In this document: piece after piece, positions 1 to 11,869 of the stretch
How the letters are laid out: each line of letters starts with the position of its first letter
How positions within the stretch are numbered: the first letter of the stretch is position 1
Origin: Argopecten irradians
Lineage: Eukaryota > Mollusca > Bivalvia > Pectinida > Pectinidae
DNA length: 64,000 nucleotides
Assembly: GCF_041381155.1 (NCBI RefSeq)
Contig: NC_091142.1
Location: forward strand, 38,427,604-38,491,603
Reading direction: 5' to 3'
The notes under the pieces: generated by a model
Databases searched by the model: none
What the model saw: the letters and a program-made list of their open reading frames with translations, nothing else
Told to the model about the DNA's origin: nothing
Made by a program: the position numbers and the translations under genes

Positions 1-117
1 GACGGCTTAAATAAGATTTTCCATACTCATCTACTTGTACAATAATCTATTCGAGTGATACTATCTCTTCTGCTCCTATTATAAACGGATCGTTACCATG
101 ATTTGTATAATTTTGTA

Positions 118-431
118 TACAGCGCAGCTCTGCCTCTGATTTGACTGTGTAGCAGTCATGAAGTATCTACCCCTGATTTGACGGTACTTACCCCTATCTG
201 GGTAGCGGTCATGCAGTATCTGCCCCTGATTTGACGGTACTTACCCCTATCTGGGTAGCGGTCATGCAGTATCTGCCCCTGATTTGACGGTACTTACCCC
301 TATCTGGGTCGCGGTCATGCAGTATCTGCCCCTGTTTTGACGGTACTTACCCCTATCTGGGTAGCGGTCATGCAGTATCTGCCCCTGTTTTGACGGTACC
401 TACCCCTTTCTGGGTAGCGGTCATGCAGTAT
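118..431. repeat. 53-bp minisatellite, left block
   Basis: About six head-to-tail copies of a 53-bp unit containing gtatctgcccctgatttgac and cctatctgggtagcggtc. The motif atgcag recurs at 211, 264 and 317, exactly 53 bp apart. Copies differ by a few substitutions (gtagcgg/gtcgcgg, tgatttg/tgttttg). The array continues at 1490 after a LINE insertion, so both blocks were once one array. Confidence 0.95.
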
Positions 432-1489
432 TTTCATTTCAACAAATTTTATTGCAAAAAATATGCAAATGGATTTGGCAACAGGCAGAGCCTATATTAG
501 CCATCTCCAAACAAATCCGGTATAAAACAATTATCAACAAAATATTTTAACATTTAACATTACATTATAAATGAATATCATTATTAGTGTATCTCCCCAA
601 CCCATCATAGTAGAAAAATCTAAAAAAAATCTTTTAGTTTCAGATATATATTCTGATATGCATTGCAATAAATATGTATTTGTTTCTTCATAACAATTGT
701 CACAACCATGCAGTAGATTTTTTGTGTTAAAATGCGAGTGGGGGGTATTAGAATTATGTATGTTGGTTCTGAGTGATGATCTTTGTTCATTAAATAAAGA
801 ACATATGAAAAGATAATGTTCGGCTGTTTCATTACCAAGGCCACAAGAACAAATGGGAGAATCTCTCAAATGATCGCGAAATAGGTCAGAATTTAGATTG
901 CTAGAGGAATGTCTGAGCTGGCACAGAGTAATATTTATAATTCAAGAACCTTTGTTTATAAAGGTATTTGTTATATCAGGTTCCATTTTACTAATGTTAA
1001 AAAGGAGTGTTTTAAATTGTGCAACAGTATTAACATTCGATAAGTCAAAGTTTAAAGCGAAAGAATTAAATTCTCTAAAGGTACTTGGAAAAAAACTAGT
1101 ATAGTAACTTGCAGTTCTGCACATAGGAATATTAAAATATCTTGTCATCCTTAGTGGATATCTCTCATTTTCAGGCTGATATAAAAATGGTTGTACAGTT
1201 TCAATCAAATGCTGTGGAGCAAATCCACCGAGTATCTTAAACATAAAAATAAGTTTGTGTTTTTGACGCCGATCAGAGAGAGATTCCCAAGCTAGTTCTT
1301 TATAAAGTATATCATGGGAGGTACCTCTGCGCAATCCCGTTATAATCCTAGCGGCTTCTAAGTGGACAGACTCTAACAGAAGTTTACATTGTTCAGTACA
1401 GTTATCCCATAAAACATCAGCATATTCTAAAATAGGTAAAATATAACTTTTATAAATGTTTAAAAGAGTTTTACGTGACACTCTTTTTT
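432..1489 (-). mobile_element. 5'-truncated non-LTR retrotransposon (LINE) 3' fragment
   Basis: The minus strand encodes the region following the reverse-transcriptase domain of a LINE ORF2. The frame runs from 1489 to 534, starting with the segment YKSYILPILEYADVLW and the usual arginine-rich ARIITGLRRGTS, and later carrying a Cys/His motif (CSCGLGNETAEHYLFIC) typical of LINE ORF2 C-termini. One in-frame TGA at 942-940 breaks an otherwise single frame, so the copy is dead. After the stop at about 534 comes a short 3' UTR with AATAAA and a few terminal A residues near 432. The insert is bounded by an 11-bp direct repeat tcatgcagtat (421-431 and 1490-1500), which is part of the host minisatellite and is the target-site duplication. 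The RT catalytic core is absent because of 5' truncation. The clade (Jockey/CR1/I-like) cannot be fixed from this piece. Confidence 0.85.
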
Positions 1490-1930
1490 TCATGCAGTAT
1501 CTGCCCCTACCCCTATCTGGGTCGCGGTCATGCAGTATCTGCCCCTGTTTTGACGGTACTTACCCCTATCTGGGTAGCGGTCATGCAGTATCTGCCCCTG
1601 ATTTGACGGTACTTACCACTATCTGGGTCGCGGTCATGCAGTATCTGCCCCTGATTTGACGGTACTTACCCCTATCTGGGTAGCGGTCATGCAGTATCTG
1701 CCCCTGATTTGACGGTACTTATCCCTATCTGGGTCGCGGTCATGCAGTATCTGCCCCTGATTTGACGGTACTTACCCCTATCTGGGTCGCGGTCATGCAG
1801 TATCTGCCCCTGATTTGACGGTACTTACCCCTATCTGGGTAGCGGTCATGCAGTATCTGCCCTTGATTTGACGGTACTTACCCCTATCTGGGTAGCGGTC
1901 ATACAATATCTGCCCTTGATTTGGCGTTTT
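1490..1930. repeat. 53-bp minisatellite, right block
   Basis: About eight further copies of the same 53-bp unit as at 118-431, with the same variants, ending in a degenerate copy near 1925. The first copy is short (part of the unit is missing at 1500-1520). Confidence 0.95.
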
Positions 1931-2760
1931 GTTATGTTGTTAACCGGTGATACAGCTTGTATACATCCTTCATAACTACCTAGCCAATTTTTCTTTCCTT
2001 GCAGTATGCCACTTGGTAATTTTGAACTGGCATCAACGACTGAAAAAATATCGGTTATATCTTGTTAAAGAAAAAAACCCATACATTTTAGAAATCACTT
2101 CAGTTTCTAATGCTCATGTCGTTTGTCTTTGTATTAATTTGCAGTAATGCTTACTTAAGCTTTGGTTATAATTACTAACAATATAGACAGACAGTGGTTT
2201 TATTCAACTTTAATGAAGTCTGTGTAAAGTTGTTAATTTATCGAATGCAGAGAAAGCCTGGTCGAGGCGATAATTACATCATGAAGTTAATATTCATGAG
2301 ATATGTAAATAAAGTAGATTCAAAGTATCGCAAATTAATAATTGATGAACGACATTTTAAATTAACATTTTCAAAGAAATCTGATCTGTTAAAATAGTAT
2401 TATAATTTAGATAGCTGTATATGTTCGGTAACAACAAGACTTTCTACATTCATCTTACCAAGAATGAAATCTTTGTTACACTTTTAAGGGGAACGCAATT
2501 CATCTAAATGGTAGTAAACATAATACTTAATGAACAACATTAAGCATACTTGTCCAATCTCGAGCTTTACAGTGGAGAATATGTGATTTGCCCCGACATA
2601 GTCATATTACGGCAGTGATAGTAACCCCTTGAATTGTATCGAATGTTATTTATTATAATCATAGTTTGTTTATTTTTATTTTTTTAGAAAGAAAGAAAAC
2701 CCAAAACCCAAACATGTACAACGACTACGATTATTGTTCATTGACACTGGATAGAAAAAG
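1931..2760. other. AT-rich stretch without a recognised gene
   Basis: I see only short open frames of about 60-70 codons without recognisable motifs, for example 1947-2147 and 2194-2397 on the plus strand. There are no repeats or splice-bounded coding segments that I can support. Confidence 0.5.
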
Positions 2761-2763
2761 TAT

Positions 2764-2880
2764 TGTCAAAACTCTTTCCCGAGGTGTTGGGACCAACCCG
2801 ATGAACTGTTTCCCGAGGTCGGAAGCCGGGGGAAACAGTTTATACGGTTAGTCCCAACATCGAGGGAAAGAGTTTTGACT
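2764..2880. repeat. two-tier inverted repeat (hairpin)
   Basis: The outer arms (2764-2797 and 2847-2879) share tgtcaaaactctttccc and its complement, and the inner arms aactgtttccc (2804-2814) and gggaaacagtt (2830-2840) pair as well. Together they could form a long hairpin. It probably belongs to a dispersed repeat, since a second palindrome follows at 3085. No coding content. Confidence 0.8.
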
Positions 2881-3084
2881 GTTGACTGAAAAGGCATGAA
2901 ACAACTGTTTTTTTACCTGAACCGCAATCTTAAATTTATCACAAAGGTTCTGTTGAATTAGACTTTCGCCGAAAGAATACCGGTGTTTTGGTCGATCCGG
3001 CGCGTCGGTGTTTATGACGTCAACAATTAATTATGACGTCAACAATAAACGCATGCAAACGTTCCGTCCCGGTCAACAGTCAAA

Positions 3085-3102
3085 CTATTGACCGGTCAAT
3101 AG
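3085..3102. repeat. 18-bp perfect palindrome
   Basis: The sequence ctattgaccggtcaatag equals its own reverse complement. A related half (ggtcaacagtcaaac) lies just upstream at 3071. It probably belongs to the same dispersed element as the hairpin at 2764. Confidence 0.75.
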
Positions 3103-3169
3103 GCGAAATTACTTCATTTACATTTATATAGAGGGTCAGGTAACAATTATACTTATTACCTTAATGGTG

Positions 3170-4480
3170 AGTATTTACACGTTATGTTGCGATTTTTTTT
3201 CTAAATAAAAAATAAACAGGTTATGTTTTACAGTGTATTTTATCTGGCCCACACAATATTACAACGTAATACCAGAACACTTTAGTTTATCATGTTGCCG
3301 GGACACCGAAAGCCTCTAACAAGTTTATCGGTAAGCTAACATTAATGCTATTCCGCTATTCCTTCTGTAAACCGAGCTTCCTGTCGACATTTGAAACTTC
3401 TGACAGATGGGTACTGTCAAAATAATTTCCTCTGATAATGCCAGGGGTCGCTGTATAACCTCAACATAGGATAAGATGTTTTATTTTTGTAAAGCTTCTA
3501 AATGAGTATTTGAGAAAAAAGTGTACTTGAATACCGTGGGAAGTTTGATCGTACAAAAACATAACACTCAATTAGCGAATTACATAGTTTCTTCTAGCAG
3601 ATCGAATGCCATAATATTATAACGGTCTATGTGAACACGCGAATTAAGAAAAGTTTTTAATATGTTTGCACCACCAAATGTTTCCAACATTTTGAAAATT
3701 ACAATACTTACAAAGAATAGGTTGTATTTTTTGTACAAATTAGAAAAATGATTTTAGCAGTACATTCGTACAAATTAGAAAATGATTTTTGAGAGTACAT
3801 TTGTACAAGGCGTACAAAACAAGAAGTTTACAGTGTCATGATTTACCTTACGTATATAAGGCATCACACATGTGATCAAACCTTATAGTTTTCAATTCAA
3901 TATTGAAGGCAATATAGCATGTCAAAATGTTCGCCCAGCTATGACAAATATAACTCAAAAATCATGATGACAATAAACCCATTAGGCCTACTCAATGATA
4001 CCTTTTAGAAAATATTCATCACGGATTGCTCTACCCTGATTTCATTTTTCAGAATTCTTATGCAATCTTCAGAAAAGTAGGTCACCGTGACAGAGTTTTT
4101 TTTTAAATTCAAGGATGTATTTTTTTTACCCAGACATCAATAAGCATTACCCCTTGATATATCTTCAACAGTAAGTTACAGTACCCTAGCTTGTTTAATA
4201 GATAACTGATTTCCATAATTTTAATACTTATTAATATCCTTCATCGGCATTTCAAATGTTCAATATTTATTGAAGATGACAACTCCTGCTCAGGTATATC
4301 TCTATATTAATTCATTCAATGAGAGTTTATAAGATATAAAGATGACGGTGAATTATAGCGGCTATCCTGGGCAGTGTGGTCACGTTAGTGCAAAAAGACA
4401 TCAAGGATTGATCATTTGTCTTTTTAAATTTTGCATTTATAAACATAGACAATAACATTATCAGAATCTATACTAACTTT
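3170..4480. other. AT-rich stretch, no gene seen
   Basis: No open frame with recognisable protein features. Later exons of the minus-strand secreted-protein gene at 4498-4891 could lie here or beyond the left edge of the window, but I could not identify them. A short local duplication around gtacaaattagaaaatgat is visible at 3734-3800. Confidence 0.45.
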
Positions 4481-4497
4481 GCACTATCTATACTTAC

Positions 4498-4891
4498 TCT
4501 GCTTTGCATAGTGCAAGTCAGTGATGTCATTGAAAACTTGTGCCGTGTCGTTACAGCACACCATCGACATTCCCTGTGGACAAAAGCCTCTTGTTGATAT
4601 ATTAGCACTATATTCCGAAAAACGTTGAAACAATTCGACCAAACCTCTCTGTTGTAAAGTTGCATTTTGTAACATTTCGTTCCCTGCTGTAAGACCTTGG
4701 ACCATTGCAATAAGGCCGCCCTCCTTTGCATAAGAGTCCATCATCTGATTTTCTAAGTTGTCTTCAACAAGCGAATCATTAGGTGAGCCAGAGGAAGACA
4801 GAACAGTTTGAGCTCCTGCATCGACATTGCAACCGGAAAGTTGCAGTACCACAATATAGAACAATGTTAAATAAAAGTTACTTCCAACCAT
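4498..4891 (-). CDS. probable first coding exon of a secreted protein, family unknown
   Basis: The minus strand opens with ATG at 4891-4889 and a hydrophobic stretch, YLTLFYIVVLQLSGC, that looks like a signal peptide. About 105 polar residues follow, with several possible N-glycosylation sites (NAT, NIS, NDT) and three cysteines near the end (the segment CPQGMSMVCC). The exon most likely ends at 4498, because GTAAGT, a perfect 5' splice site, follows at 4497-4492; the frame would otherwise stop soon after, at 4484. The same frame extends upstream to an ATG at 4984, but the later ATG places the signal peptide at the N-terminus. A TATATAA box lies at 5089-5083 on the same strand. I do not recognise the family and did not find the next exon. 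It could also be a fortuitous open frame, but signal peptide, splice donor and TATA box together make that less likely. Confidence 0.5.
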
Positions 4892-5082
4892 AGTTGCTTT
4901 ATCCGGTTTAGTACAGCTGTACTCTCCTCTCACTTGTCGGTCAATGAATATTTTGTTTACATTTCTGTTCCAGCTTTGACCCACTTCTCAAGTTCTACAT
5001 GGCTTAATAATTTGAACTTATTTTATCATGCGCGACGCACGCGTGCATCAGAGCTGTGCCAAGAATGGCCTAGTGTAAAACA

Positions 5083-5089
5083 TTATATA
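5083..5089 (-). promoter_or_regulatory. candidate TATA box for the secreted-protein exon
   Basis: TATATAA on the minus strand, about 190 bases upstream of the ATG at 4891. Initiation 25-35 bases downstream would leave a 5' UTR of roughly 160 bases. This is assigned by position only. Confidence 0.3.
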
Positions 5090-5099
5090 GACTTAAATC

Positions 5100-6140
5100 A
5101 TACATCCCTGAAATGCCATAATGAACTCCTCCATCTTCATAATAAAAAGAGTCCATATGTGTCTTCAGGGGTGGGTGAATTAAAATCGACATTGTCAGGC
5201 TGTGTTCATCACAACTGAATTTCAGTTTCTTTTATCGAACGATATCTAAAAAGGAAGATTGGAGCAGAAAATCAAGTCGCAGAAGCATTGCATATTTCCA
5301 TAATAATTTTCTCTTCTTTTGCTATAACTACTTTGCCACAAATAAACTTCCTAGTATAGTGAGATTAGCATTGATAAGTATATAGAAAAACTGACTACTC
5401 CTCAGTTATTACAAGTACACGCCTTTAATTGGTTACTGTAAACCAACTTTCTTTCGCGTGTGGTTTTATTTTCGCGATAAATGGTGTACAATATTCTTAC
5501 TGTAATCTATATTAAACAGCACATATGGTTAGACTAAGGCCAATATACCAAAAAATGAATATGTATTCCTCTAATTGCTACAGTATGATGGTAACATTAA
5601 GAATCTGCTGATGTAACATAGTTATTTCTAGTACATATTATCGCTCTTCAAAGAGAAGACAAAAGCAAAACATGGATTGCATTGAGCCTAACTATGCATT
5701 GGAAAACAAGACAAATAAGATAGCGCTGATGGTAAACAAAATGCGAAAATATGCGACAATATGAGTTGTTTTAGAAATTGATTCAATATTTGTTCTGACA
5801 CATGTATACGCACGTATTATTTTCTCAAACTTGTTTGCAAATGTTTGTTAAATAATTGCTGTAGAGTACTAGTATAGCCTTCTTATTTTTGTCGGAGGTA
5901 ACTACGTGTTTGAAAGTTGTAGGAAAAAGAACAACTGTTACGACATGCATTTCAGAAAAGATGTGATACACATAGTAAATTGTAGCTATCCTCCTACTGA
6001 TAGTTGGTTTATGTTGTATGGATTGGTAGGTTTTGTACGCAAACTAAAAAAAGAAATATTGAACAATAAAAATAGCAAAACACGTTGGAGTTCGATAACA
6101 TAAACCTGCCTTTATACCACGAATAATAGTGTTATTCTTC
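5100..6140. other. intergenic stretch with a MITE-end fragment
   Basis: No gene seen. At 5434-5490 a segment containing actgtaaaccaactttctttcg matches the end of the MITE-like element at 13395-13580 and a segment at 57973. The rest is AT-rich without support for coding. Confidence 0.5.
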
Positions 6141-6147
6141 ATACTTA

Positions 6148-9100
6148 TAGTTTTACTTATACATATACACATTATTTGTATGCTAAACATGTTAAAATGT
6201 TCTGCCATGTCTACATTTTACTTATACATATACACATTATTTGTATGCTAAACATGTTAAAATGTTCTGCCATGTCTACATTTTACTTATACATATACAC
6301 ATTATTTGTATGCTAAACATGTTAAACATCTTGCTAAACATGTTAAAATGTTCTGCCATGTCTACATTTTACTTATACATATACACATTATTTGTATGCT
6401 AAACATGTTAAAATGTTCTGCCATGTCTACATTTTACTTATACATATACACATTATTTGTATGCTAAACATGTTAAAATGTTCTGCCATGTCTACATTTT
6501 ACTTATACATATACACATTATTTGTATGCTAAACATGTTAAAATGTTCTGCCATGTCTACATTTTACTTATACATATACACATTATTTGTATGCTAAACA
6601 TGTTAAAATGTTCTGCCATGTCTACATTTTACTTATACATATACACATTATTTGTATGCTAAACATGTTAAAATGTTCTGCCATGTCTACATTTTACTTA
6701 TACATATACACATTATTTGTATGCTAAACATGTTAAAATGTTCTGCCATGTCTACATTTTACTTATACATATACACATTATTTGTATGCTAAACATGTTA
6801 AAATGTTCTGCCATGTCTACATTTTACTTATACATATACACATTATTTGTATGCTAAACATGTTAAAATGTTCTGCCATGTCTACATTTTACTTATACAT
6901 ATACACATTATTTGTATGCTAAACATGTTAAAATGTTCTGCCATGTCTACATTTTACTTATACATATACACATTATTTGTATGCTAAACATGTTAAAATG
7001 TTCTGCCATGTCTACATTTTACTTATACATATACACATTATTTGTATGCTAAACATGTTAAAAGTTCTGCCATGTCTACATTTTACTTATACATATACAC
7101 ATTATTTGTATGCTAAACATGTTAAAATGTTCTGCCATGTCTACATTTTACTTATACATATACACATTATTTGTATGCTAAACATGTTAAAATGTTCTGC
7201 CATGTCTACATTTTACTTATACATATACACATTATTTGTATGCTAAACATGTTAAAATGTTCTGCCATGTCTACATTTTACTTATACATATACACATTAT
7301 TTGTATGCTAAACATGTTAAAATGTTCTGCCATGTCTACATTTTACTTATACATATACACATTATTTGTATGCTAAACATGTTAAAATGTTCTGCCATGT
7401 CTACATTTTACTTATACATATACACATTATTTGTATGCTAAACATGTTAAAATGTTCTGCCATGTCTACATTTTACTTATACATATACACATTATTTGTA
7501 TGCTAAACATGTTAAAATGTTCTGCCATGTCTACATTTTACTTATACATATACACATTATTTGTATGCTAAACATGTTAAAATGTTCTGCCATGTCTACA
7601 TTTTACTTATACATATACACATTATTTGTATGCTAAACATGTTAAAATGTTCTGCCATGTCTACATTTTACTTATACATATACACATTATTTGTATGCTA
7701 AACATGTTAAAATGTTCTGCCATGTCTACATTTTACTTATACATATACACATTATTTGTATGCTAAACATGTTAAAATGTTCTGCCATGTCTACATTTTA
7801 CTTATACATATACACATTATTTGTATGCTAAACATGTTAAAATGTTCTGCCATGTCTACATTTTACTTATACATATACACATTATTTGTATGCTAAACAT
7901 GTTAAAATGTTCTGCCATGTCTACATTTTACTTATACATATACACATTATTTGTATGCTAAACATGTTAAAATGTTCTGCCATGTCTACATTTTACTTAT
8001 ACATATACACATTATTTGTATGCTAAACATGTTAAAATGTTCTGCCATGTCTACATTTTACTTATACATATACACATTATTTGTATGCTAAACATGTTAA
8101 AATGTTCTGCCATGTCTACATTTTACTTATACATATACACATTATTTGTATGCTAAACATGTTAAAATGTTCTGCCATGTCTACATTTTACTTATACATA
8201 TACACATTATTTGTATGCTAAACATGTTAAAATGTTCTGCCATGTCTACATTTTACTTATACATATACACATTATTTGTATGCTAAACATGTTAAAATGT
8301 TCTGCCATGTCTACATTTTACTTATACATATACACATTATTTGTATGCTAAACATGTTAAAATGTTCTGCCATGTCTACATTTTACTATATACATATACA
8401 CATTATTTGTATGCTAAACATGTTAAAATGTTCTGCCATGTCTACATTTTACTTATACATATACACATTATTTGTATGCTAAACATGTTAAAATGTTCTG
8501 CCATGTCTACATTTTACTTATACATATACACATTATTTGTATGCTAAACATGTTAAAATGTTCTGCCATGTCTACATTTTACTTATACATATACACATTA
8601 TTTGTATGCTAAACATGTTAAAATGTTCTGCCATGTCTACATTTTACTTATACATATACACATTATTTGTATGCTAAACATGTTAAAATGTTCTGCCATG
8701 TCTACATTTTACTTATACATATACACATTATTTGTATGCTAAACATGTTAAAATGTTCTGCCATGTCTACATTTTACTTATACATATACACATTATTTGT
8801 ATGCTAAACATGTTAAAATGTTCTGCCATGTCTACATTTTACTTATACATATACACATTATTTGTATGCTAAACATGTTAAAATGTTCTGCCATGTCTAC
8901 ATTTTACTTTATACATATACACATTATTTGTATGCTAAACATGTTAAAATGTTCTGCCATGTCTACATTTTACTTATACATATACACATTATTTGTATGC
9001 TAAACATGTTAAAATGTTCTGCCATGTCTACATTTTACTTATACATATACACATTATTTGTATGCTAAACATGTTAAAATGTTCTGCCATGTCTACATTT

Positions 9101-10728
9101 TTACTTATACATATACACATTATTTGTATGCTAAACATGTTAAAATGTTCTGCCATGTCTACATTTTACTTATACATATACACATTATTTGTATGCTAAA
9201 CATGTTAAAATGTTCTGCCATGTCTACATTTTACTTATACATATACACATTATTTGTATGCTAAACATGTTAAAATGTTCTGCCATGTCTACATTTTACT
9301 TATACATATACACATTATTTGTATGCTAAACATGTCAAAATGTTCTGCCATGTCTACATTTTACTTATACATATACACATTATTTGTATGCTAAACATGT
9401 TAAAATGTTCTGCCATGTCTACATTTTACTTATACATATACACATTATTTGTATGCTAAACATGTTAAAATGTTCTGCCATGTCTACATTTTACTTATAC
9501 ATATACACATTATTTGTATGCTAAACATGTTAAAATGTTCTGCCATGTCTACATTTACTTATACATATACACATTATTTGTATGCTAAACATGTTAAAAT
9601 GTTCTGCCATGTCTACATTTTACTTATACATATACACATATTTGTATGCTAAACATGTTAAAATGTTCTGCCATGTCTACATTTTACTTATACATATACA
9701 CATTATTTGTATGCTAAACATGTTAAAATGTTCTGCCATGTCTACATTTTACTTATACATATACACATTATTTGTATGCTAAAACATGTTAAAATGTTCT
9801 GCCATGTCTACATTTTACTTATACATATACACATTATTTGTATGCTAAACATGTTAAAATGTTCTGCCATGTCTACATTTTACTTATTATACACATTATT
9901 TGTATGCTAAACATGTTAAAATGTTCTGCCATGTCTACATTTTACTTATACATATACACATTATTTGTATGCTAAACATGTTAAAATGTTCTGCCATGTC
10001 TACATTTTACTTATACATATACACATTATTTGTATGCTAAACATGTTAAAATGTTCTGCCATGTCTACATTTTACTTATACATATATACACATTATTTGT
10101 ATGCTAAACATGTTAAAATGTTCTGCCATGTCTACATTTTACTTATACATATACACACATTATTTGTATGCTAAACATGTCAAAATGTTCTGCCATGTCT
10201 ACATTTTACTTATACATATACACATTATTTGTATGCTAAACATGTTAAAATGTTCTGCCATGTCTACATTTTACTTATACATATACACATTATTTGTATG
10301 CTAAACATGTTAAAATGTTCTGCCATGTCTACATTTTACTTATACATATACACATTATTTGTATGCTAAACATGTTAAAATGTTCTGCCATGTCTACATT
10401 TTACTTATACATATACACATTATTTGTATGCTAAACATGTTAAAATGTTCTGCCATGTCTACATTTTACTTATACATATACACATTATTTGTATGCTAAA
10501 CATGTTAAAATGTTCTGCCATGTCTACATTTTACTTATACATATACACATTATTTGTATGCTAAACATGTTAAAATGTTCTGCCATGTCTACATTTTACT
10601 TATACATATACACATTATTTGTATGCTAAACATGTTAAAATGTTCTGCCATGTCTACAGTTTACTTATACATATACACATTATTTGTATGCTAAACATGT
10701 TATTATTTTCTGCCATGTCTATATATAT
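6148..10728. repeat. 65-bp satellite array, about 70 copies
   Basis: Head-to-tail copies of a 65-bp AT-rich unit containing acttatacatatacac, attatttgtatgctaaac and gttctgccatgtctac. From about 6350 to 8380 copies are nearly identical. From 8388 onward single-base or dinucleotide indels (tactatataca, ctttataca, tacatatatacac) and a few substitutions mark edge copies, and the last copies (10660-10728) are degenerate. One short unit at 6323-6342 shows a partial internal duplication. Because 65 is not a multiple of 3, any three units give overlapping open frames of about 67 codons. These are by-products of the repeat, not genes. Confidence 0.98.
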
Positions 10729-10974
10729 AGTGTGTACCATTGAAAAATAATCCCTTAGCACATAAAAAGATATATAAACATCTAAAGTGAACTTACGGAG
10801 CATGTCAATTTGATGTAATTTACGACATACAACATTTACGGAATAGAAATTCACATTTGCGTAAAATAAAGTTTAAAATAAGTGTTCCTTAGAGTTTTAC
10901 AAAGTACATGTACCCTGTAACGGCATTATTGTACTTTTTAAGACAACTAAATGAATCACACCATCAATGGATGA

Positions 10975-11858
10975 TATCGAAGTCGACATCCCACCGTGTA
11001 AACACCGTCACAGCCCTACGGTTGATTGATCTACGCTATGGTGCATTGATCATCGTGGATCTCCTGGGATCAGATGATGGTATGTGTGTGACCTTTGACC
11101 TATATAAACATAACCTGGAGACATATGTTACTATCACCACCAGGGACATAGATTGGATACTATGATGCATTGATCATCGTGGATCTCCGATGATGGTATG
11201 TGTGTGACCTTTGGCCTATATAAACATAACCTGGAGGCATGTGTTACTATCACCACCAGGGACATAGATTGTATACTATGGTGCATTGATCATCGTGGAT
11301 CTCCATGATGGTATGTGTGTGACCTTTGACCTATATAAACATAACCTGGAGGCATGTGTTACTATCACCATCAGGGACATATATTGGATACTATGGTGCA
11401 TTGATCATCGTGGATCTCCATGATGGTATGTGTGTGACCTTTGACCTATATAAACATAACCTGGAGGCATGTGTTACTATCACCATCAGGGACATAGATT
11501 GGATACTATGATGCATTGATCATCGTGGATCTCCGATGATGGTATGTGTGTGACCTTTGGCCTATATAAACATAACCTGGAGGCATGTGTTACTATCACC
11601 ATCAGGGACATAGATTGGATACTATGGTGCATTGATCATCGTGGATCTCCAATGATGGTATGTGTGTGACCTTTGACCTATATAAACATAACCTGGAGGC
11701 ATGTGTTACTATCACCATCAGGGACATAGATTGTATACTATGGTGCATTGATCATCGTGGATCTTCCTACAACGTATGTGTGACCTATATAAACATAACA
11801 TGAGACACGTGTTACTATTTATATTACCACCACGACATACCACCACATAGATTGTATA
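10975..11858 (+). repeat. 116-bp tandem repeat upstream of the sulfotransferase gene
   Basis: Seven copies, with gcattgatcatcgtggatct starting near 11043, 11167, 11283, 11398, 11513, 11629 and 11745, spaced 115-124 bp. Each copy contains cctatataaacataac, i.e. a TATATAAA motif. The last copy diverges and ends about 12 bases before the sulfotransferase ATG, so the array occupies the promoter position. Confidence 0.9.
11786..11793 (+). promoter_or_regulatory. candidate TATA box of the sulfotransferase gene
   Basis: TATATAAA in the most downstream 116-bp repeat, 84 bases before the ATG at 11870. Initiation about 30 bases downstream would give a short 5' UTR. The same motif recurs in every upstream repeat copy, so the start site cannot be decided from sequence. 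Confidence 0.35.
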
Positions 11859-11869
11859 CACTAGTCAGG

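Noticed and set aside
898..1104. Plus-strand open frame over the LINE
   Set aside because: Antisense to the recognisable LINE coding frame.
6148..10728. Regularly spaced repeats that might be a CRISPR array or a repeat-protein gene (overlapping frames with HVKMFCHVYILL motifs)
   Set aside because: There are no unique spacers, the whole 65-bp unit repeats, and the frames shift every unit because 65 is not a multiple of 3.
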